NCBI RefSeq assembly: GCF_022170785.1 | Contig: NZ_CP081870.1 | Coordinates: 3,088,001 to 3,152,000 of the forward strand | DNA length: 64,000 bases | From: Rossellomorea marisflavi | Lineage (GTDB): Bacteria > Bacillota > Bacilli > Bacillales > Bacillaceae_B | Direction: 5' to 3' | Shown here: positions 54,764 through 63,948 of the stretch, piece by piece | How positions within the stretch are numbered: the first letter of the stretch is position 1 | How the letters are laid out: every line of letters starts with the position of its first letter | Notes under the pieces: generated by a model | What the model was told of the DNA's origin: nothing | Databases searched by the model: none | What the model saw: only the letters and a program-made list of their open reading frames with translations | Translations under genes and position numbers: made by a program

Positions 54764-54799
54764 AAAAGCGTACGATGCATGCATCGTACGCTTTTTTTT
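54764..54799. terminator. Bidirectional terminator after yttB
   Basis: Perfect palindrome AAAAGCGTACGATGC/GCATCGTACGCTTTT with a T-run on both strands, at the stop codon of the MFS gene. Confidence 0.88.
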
Positions 54800-55986
54800 T
54801 AATGGACTGAAATGGTTACCGGTTCTTTTCTCTTCAATGGACGATCATAGATGCTGGATAAGATCATGGCCGCGATATAAAAGGCGATCAGGATGACAAA
54901 TAAGATCTGCATACTGAACATATCGACCATCAATCCGCCGATAAGGGGACCGATCATCCGGCCGCCTGTCGCCGTGCTGTTGACGATACCCTGATAAAAC
55001 CCTTCCCGCCCTTTAGGCGCAAGGGAATTGGCGATGGTCGGAACGGCCGGCCAGATGAGCATCTCCCCGACGGTCAGGATGATCATTGCCGCCACGAACC
55101 ACATGAATTGATCGGCAAAAGCCGCAACGGCGAATGAGAGCATGAAGATGACCGTCCCGATCATGATCTGGATCTTCAAATTATGCTCGAACCGCTTGAT
55201 GACCCTGGACAACAAGGGTTGAGCAAGGACGATCAGCGCCCCGTTAATAGTCCACAGGAAGCTGTACTGCTTAAGGGAAATGTTGATTTCCTGGGTATAG
55301 CTTGCGATCGTGGACTGCCACTGCACATATCCGACCCAACATAAGAGATACGCTCCACAAATAAGCATCAATGCCGTCAGTTTCGAACGGTCACGAATCG
55401 GCCTTGATTCCTGAATGACCGACGTATGTCCTGAAACCTGGGCGGAGATCTTCTTATAGCCGAACAGGGCGATCAGGAAGAATACGATATACATCAAGAA
55501 ATTCGCGAGGAAGATATAATTGAATGAGAACGATGCAACCAGGCCGCCGAGTGACGCCCCGACGGCGACCCCGATGTTCTGGGCCACGTAAACGGCATTG
55601 AACGCTTTCCTTCCCCCGGCCGGCCATACGGACCCTGCCATGGCATACATGGACGGGAACACGATCCCCGATCCGAAGCCTACGATGGTCAGGAACACGA
55701 CATAATGAGGCCATCCGTGCCAGAGATTCATTCCTCCAAGTGCTGTAAGCGTGATGAGGATCCCCAAAAGGATGGACCTGTACCCGCCCATTTTATCAAA
55801 AAGAAACCCACCGATCAGATTCCCGGCAACGCTCGCCCCTGCATTGAGCATGAGAACGATGCCGGCCATGGATAATGTCTTCCCAAGGTGATCATGTAGG
55901 TAGATGGTATTCAAAGGCCATAAGAAGGAAGAACCGGTAACGTTCACCATCATTCCGATGATGAGGAGCCATAAAGATTTTGGCAT
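54799..55986 (-). CDS. yttB: MFS transporter YttB
   Basis: 395 residues, 12 membrane segments, drug/proton antiporter-type major facilitator. MFS motif A is seen as GGFLFDKMGGYRSILLG near residue 60 and PAGGRKAFNAVYVAQNIGVAVGASLGG is conserved. Substrate unknown. AGGAAGAGG precedes the ATG at 55986. Place and family agree with B. subtilis yttB, between leuS and the ytzC-ytqAB group. It is a single-gene unit. Confidence 0.88.
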   Translation of the reverse strand: MPKSLWLLIIGMMVNVTGSSFLWPLNTIYLHDHLGKTLSMAGIVLMLNAGASVAGNLIGGFLFDKMGGYRSILLGILITLTALGGMNLWHGWPHYVVFLTIVGFGSGIVFPSMYAMAGSVWPAGGRKAFNAVYVAQNIGVAVGASLGGLVASFSFNYIFLANFLMYIVFFLIALFGYKKISAQVSGHTSVIQESRPIRDRSKLTALMLICGAYLLCWVGYVQWQSTIASYTQEINISLKQYSFLWTINGALIVLAQPLLSRVIKRFEHNLKIQIMIGTVIFMLSFAVAAFADQFMWFVAAMIILTVGEMLIWPAVPTIANSLAPKGREGFYQGIVNSTATGGRMIGPLIGGLMVDMFSMQILFVILIAFYIAAMILSSIYDRPLKRKEPVTISVH

Positions 55987-56124
55987 TTTTTCCTCTTCCT
56001 TTCTAACACAATTTCAATTCCCTAGAGGATTTTACTCCTTTTCATTGAAAGGGGCAAGAACTATTTACCGGCTTCAAACCTGTTATGTAATGCTGCTTCG
56101 ATGCGGTGATTCAAGCGCTTGAAC

Positions 56125-56156
56125 AAAAAATGCCAGCCCTGGAATCCAGGGCTGGC
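56125..56156 (-). terminator. Terminator of the ytzC unit
   Basis: Perfect stem GCCAGCCCTGG/CCAGGGCTGGC with TTTTTTG on the minus strand, 10 bases past the small downstream gene. Confidence 0.85.
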
Positions 56157-56164
56157 CCGTGTTG

Positions 56165-56323
56165 CTATCTGTCATTATGATGGTTGCTCCGAACAGGTTG
56201 ACTCCTGTGCTCATTCTGCTTTTTCACGGTTTCAACAGGATTGTACTCTTTCCCGAACTCGGTATCGATCGGTTTATTCCGTCCACTCTGTTCCGGGTTG
56301 TGTTGATCGGATCGCTTCTTCAA
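56165..56323 (-). CDS. Tiny hydrophilic protein translationally coupled to ytzC
   Basis: 52 residues, starting with TTG and reading KKRSDQHNPEQSGRNKPID then EFGKEYNPVETVKKQNEH. It is basic and rich in Asn, His, Gln and Arg, with no hydrophobic segment. The TTG overlaps the ytzC stop as TTGA and lies about eight bases after AGGGGGG. A perfect terminator follows the TAG. Ribosome site, overlap and terminator all support a real gene; the composition resembles small spore proteins, which is only a guess. It is too short for most gene finders. Confidence 0.6.
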   Translation of the reverse strand: MKKRSDQHNPEQSGRNKPIDTEFGKEYNPVETVKKQNEHRSQPVRSNHHNDR

Positions 56324-56613
56324 TGAAGGGTCCCCCCTACCGTCGAAGGATCATGCTCAAGGAGGATCATTTCATTCTGAAGATGCTGCACCTGAAGCCG
56401 CATCCTGTGAAGCTGTTCACGCTGCTGGGCATTGGCGCTTTGTGACAGCTGTGCAAGGTCATTGACCGATTCCTCGATCTTTAGCATGGCCTGCGTATAA
56501 TCACTGTCACTGTAATGTTCCTGTCCGAGACCGGCCTGGTACTGCTTCTGACCTTCGCGGATGGCGTCTTCACACTTCTGGATACACTCGTCGATTGATT
56601 GCCTCGTTGCCAT
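56320..56613 (-). CDS. ytzC: DUF2524 protein YtzC
   Basis: 97 residues, almost wholly helical (SIDECIQKCEDAIREGQKQYQ, then coiled-coil QREQLHRMRLQVQHLQNEMI). It matches the YtzC/DUF2524 family, function unknown. I chose the ATG at 56613, seven bases after GGGGGA; upstream in-frame codons lack a ribosome site. Its end contains the ribosome site of a tiny coupled gene. It is divergent from ytqA, as in B. subtilis. Confidence 0.88.
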   Translation of the reverse strand: MATRQSIDECIQKCEDAIREGQKQYQAGLGQEHYSDSDYTQAMLKIEESVNDLAQLSQSANAQQREQLHRMRLQVQHLQNEMILLEHDPSTVGGTLH

Positions 56614-56790
56614 CTGAACATCCCCCTGCCTATTTAGTGCTTTCGGGAAGTACTTCCCATCCCTTAGTGTGAGCCTGCTCACCCATTTCAAAAGTGGTAA
56701 ACTTCGCCTTTTGGTTCCCCGAGGATTCATTCTCCCCCTCTTTCATGTTAAAATCTCTATGATGAACCACAGAAATCGACGAATCAGGAG

Positions 56791-57756
56791 GTGTTTGCCA
56801 TCGAGACAAACCCATTTCCATATGCAGCAGACCAAAAACGCTACCACACCTGGAATTATCATCTGCGCGGACACTTCGGCCATAAAGTGTTCAAAGTAGC
56901 ACTGGATGGAGGATTCGACTGTCCGAACCGTGACGGTACGGCCGCATTTGGTGGATGCACCTTTTGCAGCGCGGCAGGTTCTGGAGACTTTGCAGGCAAC
57001 AGGGCCGAATCATTAGAAAAACAATTCCATGATATCAAGGATAAAATGCATAAAAAATGGAAGGACGGCAAATACCTTGCCTATTTCCAAGCTTTCACCA
57101 ATACCCACGCCCCCGTCGAGGTACTACGGGAACGCTATGAATCCGTGCTGAAGCAGGACGGGGTCATCGGCCTGTCCATCGCCACACGCCCGGATTGTCT
57201 TCCAGATGACGTGGTGGAGTATCTGGCTGAATTGAACGAAAGAACGTATCTATGGGTGGAGCTCGGGCTTCAGACGGTCCATGAAAAGACGGCAGGCCTA
57301 ATCAATCGTGCCCATGATTATGAATGCTACAAAGAAGGTGTCAGGAAGTTAAGGAAGCACGGAATCCGGGTTTGTTCCCATATCATCAACGGCCTTCCAC
57401 TGGAAACAGACGAGATGATGCTTAAGACCGCTGCCGAAGTGGCAAAACTCGATGTACAGGGAATCAAAATCCATCTTCTGCATCTTCTGAAAGGTACACC
57501 GATGGTGAAACAATACGAAAAAGGACTTCTTGAGTTCCTTGATTTTGATCGATACATACAATTGGTTTGTGATCAGCTCGAGATCATCCCTCCCGAAATG
57601 GTGGTGCACAGGATCACCGGAGATGGTCCCATCGATCTTATGGTGGGCCCGATGTGGAGCGTGAATAAATGGAGCGTGCTGAACGCCATTGATGATGAAA
57701 TGAAGCGCCGCGAAAGTTGGCAGGGAAAATATTACAAAGTGGATGTGACAACATGA
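56791..57756 (+). CDS. mnmL: TIGR01212-family radical SAM protein YtqA (MnmL)
   Basis: About 320 residues. The radical SAM cysteines are in CPNRDGTAAFGGCTFCSAAGS (C-x11-C-x2-C spacing of this family), followed by IATRPDCLPDD and WVELGLQTVHEKT. With YtqB it takes part in mnm5s2U tRNA wobble modification in B. subtilis (from published work as I recall it). The start is odd: the only standard in-frame start, GTG at 56791, lies inside AGGAGGTG. An ATC at 56800 is exactly eight bases after AGGAGG and gives an ETNPFPY start like homologues. Coupled to ytqB by an ATGA overlap. Confidence 0.88.
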   Translation: MFAIETNPFPYAADQKRYHTWNYHLRGHFGHKVFKVALDGGFDCPNRDGTAAFGGCTFCSAAGSGDFAGNRAESLEKQFHDIKDKMHKKWKDGKYLAYFQAFTNTHAPVEVLRERYESVLKQDGVIGLSIATRPDCLPDDVVEYLAELNERTYLWVELGLQTVHEKTAGLINRAHDYECYKEGVRKLRKHGIRVCSHIINGLPLETDEMMLKTAAEVAKLDVQGIKIHLLHLLKGTPMVKQYEKGLLEFLDFDRYIQLVCDQLEIIPPEMVVHRITGDGPIDLMVGPMWSVNKWSVLNAIDDEMKRRESWQGKYYKVDVTT

Positions 57757-58325
57757 AATTAGACAGAATTCTACCATTTGCAAGGCAGCTTCTTGAGCGT
57801 GCCGTAAGCCCCGGGGATGTCGTGATCGACGCTACGCTAGGGAATGGGCACGATACGCTGTTCCTCGCCAGGCTCGTAGGAGAAAATGGCAGGGTCTACG
57901 GCTTTGACATCCAGGAAGAAGCCATCGAGAATACGAAAGAGCAACTTGATACCCACGAATTGGCGCCTCGGGTCACCCTGTTCCATCAGGGCCATGAGAC
58001 CGTGATGAATGTGATCCCCCCCGTCCATCACGGGAAAGTGACAGGGGCCATCTTCAATCTCGGCTACCTGCCGGGGGGAGATAAGGAGATCGTAACCCGT
58101 CCGAAGACGACGATCCTCGCCCTCAATCAGATCCTTGAAATGATGGCGCCTGAAGGAATCCTCGTCCTTGTGATCTATCACGGACACCCGGAAGGCGCGG
58201 TGGAGAGGGATTATATCCTCCGCTATGTGGAGAAGCTCGACCAGAATTATGTCCACGTCCTCCGCTATCAGTTCATGAATCAGCTCAACCACCCGCCATT
58301 CATCGTGGCACTGGAAAAAAGATAA
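57753..58325 (+). CDS. mnmM: Class I SAM methyltransferase YtqB (MnmM)
   Basis: 190 residues. Motif I VVIDATLGNGHDTLFLA near residue 28, then VYGFDIQEEAIENT, and FNLGYLPGGDK as the catalytic motif IV. B. subtilis YtqB (MnmM) methylates the aminomethyl group to complete mnm5s2U in tRNA; the same role is inferred. I chose the ATG at 57753, which overlaps the ytqA stop as ATGA; the longer frame starting at 57717 lies inside ytqA. A terminator follows three bases after the stop. Confidence 0.92.
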   Translation: MKLDRILPFARQLLERAVSPGDVVIDATLGNGHDTLFLARLVGENGRVYGFDIQEEAIENTKEQLDTHELAPRVTLFHQGHETVMNVIPPVHHGKVTGAIFNLGYLPGGDKEIVTRPKTTILALNQILEMMAPEGILVLVIYHGHPEGAVERDYILRYVEKLDQNYVHVLRYQFMNQLNHPPFIVALEKR

Positions 58326-58327
58326 TC

Positions 58328-58358
58328 AAAAGGGACGGCCCGCTGGCCGTCCCTTTTT
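58328..58358. terminator. Bidirectional terminator after ytqB
   Basis: AAAAGGGACGGCC/GGCCGTCCCTTTTT, perfect stem with a four-base loop, between convergent genes. Confidence 0.88.
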
Positions 58359-58359
58359 G

Positions 58360-59367
58360 TTATGCGTCCATCAGTGCATTGGCAATCAATTCGAATGATT
58401 TCAGCTTATCGTTGAAATCATACGTGATGCTCACGAGCATGACTTCGTCTGTTTGATACTGCTCGCTCAAGGCGAGGATCTTATTTTTCACGGTTTCGGG
58501 GCTTCCGACAACCATCCGCTTCCGATTCTCCTTGATCCGTAGAAGTTCGAACGGACTGTAGTGGTACTGGGCCGCTTTCTCGGGGCTCGGTGTTCCGTTC
58601 GAGCGCATCCCCTGTTCGATCATGAGGATAGAAAGATCGATGCTCGAGGCGATCCTTTCAGCTTCTTCATCCGTTTCGCCACAGATTGCAAAGACAGCGA
58701 CAATATTCTTTGGCTGATCAAGATAAGGGCTTGGCACGAAGTTGTTGCGGTAAGCCGCGGTGTATTGCGGACCGCCCTCGCCATTGATGAACTGGGCGAA
58801 TGTGTACGGTAGTCCTTTTTGAGCGGCCAACATGGCGCTCGATGGACTCGATCCGAGCAGCCACACTTCAGGCATCGTAGCGATCTGCGGAGCAGCCGTC
58901 AGTCCCTGGTATGGGTGGGATGCCGGCAGGTTATCCGTCATATATCCGAGAAGATCGTCGATTTGCTCAGGATAGCGGTCGACGTCCCTCGGTTTCCCGT
59001 CGTGTAGGGCCATCGTGGCCATGGGCATCCCGCCAGGAGCCCTTCCAAGACCGAGGTCGATCCGTTCAGGGTTCAGACCCTCGAGCAATCGGAAGTTTTC
59101 GGCCACTTTGTACGAGCTGTAGTGGGGGAGCATCACTCCGCCTGAGCCTACCTTGATCCTCTCTGTATTCTGTGCAAGATGGGCGATCAATACTTCCGGT
59201 GAAGAACCGGCAAGGCTGGTGGAATCATGGTGTTCAGACACCCAGAAACGCTCATAGCCCAATCGATCGGCATGCTGTGCGAGTTTTACTGTATTTTGAA
59301 GAGCCTCTTGTGGGCTCATTCCTTCTGCGATCGGTGATTGATCGAGAATGCTTAATTTAATGGCCAA
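58360..59367 (-). CDS. LLM-class flavin-dependent oxidoreductase
   Basis: 335 residues, bacterial luciferase-like (beta/alpha)8 monooxygenase. LSILDQSPIAEGMS, RFWVSEHHDSTSLAGSSPEVLI and LPHYSSYKVAENFRLLEGL are the signatures of the YceB/YvbT-like subgroup, which uses reduced flavin. Substrate unknown. The start is a TTG at 59367, nine bases after AAAGGAG; no ATG fits. In B. subtilis this gene is not beside ytqB, so it and the next gene are additions here. It is a single-gene unit. Confidence 0.9.
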   Translation of the reverse strand: MAIKLSILDQSPIAEGMSPQEALQNTVKLAQHADRLGYERFWVSEHHDSTSLAGSSPEVLIAHLAQNTERIKVGSGGVMLPHYSSYKVAENFRLLEGLNPERIDLGLGRAPGGMPMATMALHDGKPRDVDRYPEQIDDLLGYMTDNLPASHPYQGLTAAPQIATMPEVWLLGSSPSSAMLAAQKGLPYTFAQFINGEGGPQYTAAYRNNFVPSPYLDQPKNIVAVFAICGETDEEAERIASSIDLSILMIEQGMRSNGTPSPEKAAQYHYSPFELLRIKENRKRMVVGSPETVKNKILALSEQYQTDEVMLVSITYDFNDKLKSFELIANALMDA

Positions 59368-59439
59368 TACTTACATCTCCTTTGTGTGATGTGAGTATTA
59401 TTATCAATTCCATAGTGAAAAATGTCCACTAACATGCTT

Positions 59440-59471
59440 AAAGGGTGACCGCCGGTCGGCGATCACCCTTC
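59440..59471 (-). terminator. Terminator of the inhA gene
   Basis: AAGGGTGACCGCC/GGCGATCACCCTT stem (one mismatch), just after the protease stop codon. Confidence 0.78.
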
Positions 59472-59475
59472 AAGA

Positions 59476-61845
59476 TTAATGTTTAGATACTTCGATGCGC
59501 CCTACGGACTTGTCTTTACTTTGACCCGTCACTTTGACTTTCAGGCCATATTCAGGAACATTTCGTCCCGCATCCGGCATCCTTGTATTCGAGTAGTCTT
59601 TCCTGTCATAGAACTCAGGATTTTTCTTCGTATCCTTATCGGTAAGCGTCAACCCGAGAAGGTCGCGGTAATCAATGAACATCTTTTTCGAATTATCCAT
59701 GCTGAATGCAGCGTCATGGATCTGATAGCGGGTGGAAGCAACGGAACCATCACTCCATCTAATCGGTATTTGATCCGCATCGACCACTCCAAGGTATCCA
59801 TCACCAGGGTGGATGCCCGTCCAGTTGTCGTCGTACGATTCATCTGCGTACCAGATCACAAGGCCCGGATCATATGACATGAGGCTGTCACCACGTTTGA
59901 TATGAGCCAGTCCTTTATCGACTCCCTGGTGGTTTCTCCACTCAAGAAGATAGTAATGTTCTGATTTTTTAACTCCCGTATCCTGCGCAAATCCATCAAG
60001 CTTCACTTTCGGTTTGCCCTCAGCATCATCGAAGAATACTTGTTTCCCATCTGCCGTCACCTTGATATCGTCTACATAAAGACCAGGATAAACGGCTGCT
60101 ACATCCGTCCAGTAGTTGATTTTCACTTGGACTTTTTTCCCTTTATACGCACTCAGGTCAAACTTGGCATCGATCCAGCCGTCGGATTTTCCGGTGATCC
60201 CGTTGCCAGGGTTTTGGCTATTCGGGTCTGCATCCGTTGTGATATTACCCGGGATGGTTGTCCACTGTTTCCCGTCCTCGCTTACTTGAACAGATCCGTA
60301 ATCCCAATCCTGCTCGATATCATACCAAGCTTTGAAGGAGAATTCTGCACTTGAGGCAGATGACAGATTCACATCGACGACCGCGGAATTATCAAGCTCG
60401 TTTCCACTGCCGCTGAAGTAGCTGTATTTTCCGCTGAACGGCTTGTTGACCGGTGTTTCTTTATCCGGCAACGTGATCTTCAATGCATCTGCATTTGTAC
60501 CCTTCGTATTGGCCTGGTCAAGATAGAATTCTGCACCTTTTTTGTTCAGCTCATCGAGGCTGACCTCATCGTACTTCAGCCAGTTGCCACCATGGGCAGC
60601 CTGGAGGAATTCCTTGGACCATGCACTGAATCCGGTCGGTTCTGTGCCAGGTACCTTCCCTGCCCAGCTTCCACTTGCCATGATCGACCAGTAAGCTACT
60701 GCTTCACCTGTTCCTGTATACTGGGTATCATATTCATCCGGAAGTCCGAGGTCATGTCCGTACTCATGGGCGAACACCCCTGCAGCTCCGTCTGCCGGCT
60801 GGATCGTATAGTCATACGCAGCCATGTTGCCTTCCCAGTATGGAACGTCCGTTTCCGTTCCTTTGATCGGGAATACGCTGCCAAGGTTCCAACGGTGGGA
60901 CCAGATGGCATCTTCTCCAAGGCTTCCGCCGCCCGCTTCTTCACCGACAGCAGAGTGAACGACCATGAGGTGATCGACAATGCCGTCCGGCTCGCGGGTA
61001 TTCCCGTTTCCATTCAGATCATAGCGGTCTTCCTGATCGAACTCACTAAGATCTACATCGGGATCTGCCGCAACAGCTTCAAGTGCTTCCTTGACGAGTT
61101 CCCTCGGCCTTGCGTCACTGCCATTCGCTCCGTTGCCGCCGTAGTAGGCTGCCGGATGCTTGGCCATATACCATTTCGTGACTTCCCCATCGACCGTATA
61201 GGCACCGTTCGTTTGTTGTTCGTAGAATTGCTTCATGGAGACCAGCTTCTCCCCATTGGGACCTTTGTATCCTCTATTACCGAATACCATGTCTTCATAG
61301 TGCTTTTGCACATAATCGTCATAGTACATGTCGGTTTCATCTTCCTGGATCGAATTGTGAGGAAAATCAGGGAATTCCATCAGGACGACAAGGACCTTGT
61401 CCTCCCTGACATCCCCGTCATAGTATTCTTCCTTTACAGGGTCCAGGTTACGATGTTTCTTTTTGTTATTGTTACCCTTTCCCTTCTTTTTGTTCTGGGT
61501 GATTTTCTTCTCGAGCTTCTCTTTCTCTTCCTTCAGCTCTCCATCATCTTCAAGCTCCTTCAAGCCATCGGATTTTTCATTCAGGAACTTCTGCAATCCT
61601 TTTTCAGCTTCAGAAGCGGAAGCATTCTTTGAAATATCCCCTTTTTCCTTGAGCATCTCGATCAACTTCTCTTCATTGGCGATGGCAAGGTCAAACGGTC
61701 CTTCCCCGTGGTTATGTACCTTCTTCGACACCGGGTCCTTCAGGACGTTCACCGGAGTGGCGTCATGAGCGGATGCAGGTACGGCAAATAAACCGGCACT
61801 GAGCGCTGCGGCCATGGCAACAGACATGATCTTTCTAGACTTCAA
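59476..61845 (-). CDS. inhA: Secreted M6-family metalloprotease (immune inhibitor A type)
   Basis: 789 residues. Signal peptide 1-26 with cleavage after ASA, a propeptide ending in a Lys/Asn-rich linker (about 110-135), then the M6 catalytic domain with the zinc motif HEYGHDLGLPDEYD near residue 360. A beta-sandwich and a C-terminal domain follow. In B. cereus InhA degrades antibacterial peptides and host proteins; the natural target here is unknown. The start is a TTG at 61845, eight bases after AGGGGG; the nearby ATG is out of frame. It interrupts the B. subtilis order ytqB-ytpB, so it is an accessory insertion. Confidence 0.93.
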   Translation of the reverse strand: MKSRKIMSVAMAAALSAGLFAVPASAHDATPVNVLKDPVSKKVHNHGEGPFDLAIANEEKLIEMLKEKGDISKNASASEAEKGLQKFLNEKSDGLKELEDDGELKEEKEKLEKKITQNKKKGKGNNNKKKHRNLDPVKEEYYDGDVREDKVLVVLMEFPDFPHNSIQEDETDMYYDDYVQKHYEDMVFGNRGYKGPNGEKLVSMKQFYEQQTNGAYTVDGEVTKWYMAKHPAAYYGGNGANGSDARPRELVKEALEAVAADPDVDLSEFDQEDRYDLNGNGNTREPDGIVDHLMVVHSAVGEEAGGGSLGEDAIWSHRWNLGSVFPIKGTETDVPYWEGNMAAYDYTIQPADGAAGVFAHEYGHDLGLPDEYDTQYTGTGEAVAYWSIMASGSWAGKVPGTEPTGFSAWSKEFLQAAHGGNWLKYDEVSLDELNKKGAEFYLDQANTKGTNADALKITLPDKETPVNKPFSGKYSYFSGSGNELDNSAVVDVNLSSASSAEFSFKAWYDIEQDWDYGSVQVSEDGKQWTTIPGNITTDADPNSQNPGNGITGKSDGWIDAKFDLSAYKGKKVQVKINYWTDVAAVYPGLYVDDIKVTADGKQVFFDDAEGKPKVKLDGFAQDTGVKKSEHYYLLEWRNHQGVDKGLAHIKRGDSLMSYDPGLVIWYADESYDDNWTGIHPGDGYLGVVDADQIPIRWSDGSVASTRYQIHDAAFSMDNSKKMFIDYRDLLGLTLTDKDTKKNPEFYDRKDYSNTRMPDAGRNVPEYGLKVKVTGQSKDKSVGRIEVSKH

Positions 61846-62010
61846 TTTCCATTCCCCCTAAAGTTTCTAGTAAATACTTTCTCTACCAAATATACTCCTT
61901 TATTCTGAAAAGTAAATATTTTCAGAATTAAAACAGTTCTATCGTCCCAGCACCCACTTTCTTACCTGTAACCAACTAACCTTTTTTATTCCATTTTTTT
62001 CATAAAATCA

Positions 62011-62041
62011 AAAAGAAAACCTCGAGCGATGTCGAGGTTTT
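62011..62041 (-). terminator. Terminator of ytpB
   Basis: AAAACCTCGA/TCGAGGTTTT stem with a TTCTTTTTG tail on the minus strand, six bases after the ytpB stop. Confidence 0.8.
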
Positions 62042-62046
62042 AGGAT

Positions 62047-63120
62047 TTAAGATGTTTTTTTCCGGCTTCTCCATTTCCGATACATTTTACCATTGAAATA
62101 GAAGAATTTCGTGATCCAGCCAGATTCATTGATGAATTCTTTTGAAAAGTGATGAACGTCCCGCTGCTTCCTTGCTTTATCATCTGACAGATAGACGCCG
62201 ATCAGCCCTTTGTTGATCAATCGGTGGAAATGGGCGTGTGGGAGTCCTTCCGTATGCTCATCCGCTTTACGGAGGAAGTGAAGGAGCCGTTCCTTCATGT
62301 GCTCTTCATTTTCATAATAGAAGCAGAAGTTAAGGTCTCCCCCTTCCCTATCTTCTTCCTGATCGATGAAATAATCGAGTAGAATATGTAGTCCCTGTAT
62401 ATAAGGGAAGTAGCCGCTCTTGATTTTATCCGTATAGGACGGATGGAAATCGGCCCGATTTGCATACGAGACGAGGCAGAAGATCCCGAGGGTCGATCCG
62501 GAGCACGCCGAGAATTCATACCAGTCCATGTCGGGAAGGTTCTCCCTGTGGGATTCGAACCAGCCCTGCAGCCGTTCGACGCGCTCCTCCTGTTTCACAT
62601 GCTTATGTATCTGCAGATCGCAGTAGTAATCACAAAGCTGAGCGAGCTCGGCTTTGATCGCTTCATAATTCCGGAGACCCTTGAGGACACCCTGGCACGT
62701 CCTGACCAGTGCTTCGAGGTATCCGCCATCATCCTGGTCTTCCCTGAGGGCATAGTAGTTCACGGGTTCTGCACCGACATCAAGGGAATCCCTCATGGAC
62801 TGGTGAAGGAGGGCAAAATCATCCGGATCTAGGGAGACGCTCCGATCACACAGATTGTCGAGGTAATCGCTGATCGTTTGATAGGCCACGATGAAACGGA
62901 TCGTCTCTACTTTCTTATCAAGGGAAAGGAGGGACATGATGCCACCGCCCTCACAGTGAAACGTCTTATGTTCAATGCTTGAGAGGGCCTGTCGCCTCAA
63001 TTCTTCATTCGGGATCGCTTCGGCCTTCATTTTCCACTGATCAAGTTCGTGATGAACGTGTGGAAAAACATTTCGATATACTTTTGTCATTAATGAAAAT
63101 GGATCGCTTGGTATGGACAC
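62047..63120 (-). CDS. ytpB: Tetraprenyl-beta-curcumene synthase YtpB
   Basis: 357 residues, DUF2600 terpene synthase family. The DYLDN region (YQTISDYLDNLCDR) gives the aspartate-rich motif and a second acidic stretch is LDYFIDQEEDREG. In B. subtilis YtpB cyclises the C35 substrate to tetraprenyl-beta-curcumene, the precursor of sesquarterpenes found in spores. I chose the GTG at 63120, six bases after AGAGGTG, giving MSIPSDPFSLM; a GTG at 63129 lies inside that ribosome site. It lies 25 bases after ytpA and is probably cotranscribed. Confidence 0.93.
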   Translation of the reverse strand: MSIPSDPFSLMTKVYRNVFPHVHHELDQWKMKAEAIPNEELRRQALSSIEHKTFHCEGGGIMSLLSLDKKVETIRFIVAYQTISDYLDNLCDRSVSLDPDDFALLHQSMRDSLDVGAEPVNYYALREDQDDGGYLEALVRTCQGVLKGLRNYEAIKAELAQLCDYYCDLQIHKHVKQEERVERLQGWFESHRENLPDMDWYEFSACSGSTLGIFCLVSYANRADFHPSYTDKIKSGYFPYIQGLHILLDYFIDQEEDREGGDLNFCFYYENEEHMKERLLHFLRKADEHTEGLPHAHFHRLINKGLIGVYLSDDKARKQRDVHHFSKEFINESGWITKFFYFNGKMYRKWRSRKKTS

Positions 63121-63144
63121 GCTTATCACCTCTTCCTTACTTCA

Positions 63145-63948
63145 TTACACAATATAACCCAATGTTTTCAGCCGGCTTTCAATGAAAGACTTGGAGTACT
63201 CGAAGATTTCCTCCCTCTCCGGCTCATTGTATAGTTCATGATAACATTTTGCCCATTCTTTATAATGCATTTCGGACAAGGAAAGTTCTGTAAACCATTT
63301 TTTCACAGCCCGTTTATCTACGATCTGATCATCCCCCGCCTGCATGACAAGCAACGGATAGTCAGGCATTTTATCAAGCTCCTGATGAGCATGCTTCATC
63401 GCATTGATCAATTCCCGGTACCACCGGACAGAGACTTTCGTGATATAGAGGGAATCGTTGCTGTCGATCTCACGGACTTCAGCGTTCCTGGTCGCCATAT
63501 TGATGGATAATCCCGATGGGAATTTAACCGATGGGGCAACTTTATTGAGGCCATATGAAAGCAGGTCCACCGACTTGTTCGGATAATTCATCAATCCGAG
63601 GCAGGGCGAGGAAAGGATGACTCCTGCAAGATTCACATGCGATTCCTGGAGCAGACGCACGGCGACAAGTCCACCCATGCTGTGACCGATCACGAATACA
63701 GGGAGTTCGAACTGATAGGCTGCCTGTATCCAATCCTTCACTTCGATGAGGTACTCTTCGAATGATTCGATATGTCCCCTCATGCTCCTCGAGGTCATAC
63801 CCTGGCCGGGCAGGTCCCCCATGACGACATGATACCCTGCCGAGCGCCACATTTCAATGAGCCAACCATAACGGCCGTGATGCTCCATTGCTCCGTGAAT
63901 GATGACGATGACTGCCTTTGCTTCTTGATCCGTTTCCCATTTCCACAT
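63145..63948 (-). CDS. ytpA: Lysophospholipase-like alpha/beta hydrolase YtpA
   Basis: 267 residues. Nucleophile elbow FVIGHSMGGLVAV near residue 98, oxyanion region VIIHGAMEHHGRYGW, catalytic Asp in QAGDDQIVD and a C-terminal His in CYHELYNE. YtpA of B. subtilis is a lysophospholipase needed to make the phospholipid antibiotic bacilysocin; the same role is inferred here. I chose the ATG at 63948, seven bases after AAAGGAGG; the frame extends to 63996 without a site. It is the upstream gene of ytpA-ytpB. Confidence 0.93.
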   Translation of the reverse strand: MWKWETDQEAKAVIVIIHGAMEHHGRYGWLIEMWRSAGYHVVMGDLPGQGMTSRSMRGHIESFEEYLIEVKDWIQAAYQFELPVFVIGHSMGGLVAVRLLQESHVNLAGVILSSPCLGLMNYPNKSVDLLSYGLNKVAPSVKFPSGLSINMATRNAEVREIDSNDSLYITKVSVRWYRELINAMKHAHQELDKMPDYPLLVMQAGDDQIVDKRAVKKWFTELSLSEMHYKEWAKCYHELYNEPEREEIFEYSKSFIESRLKTLGYIV

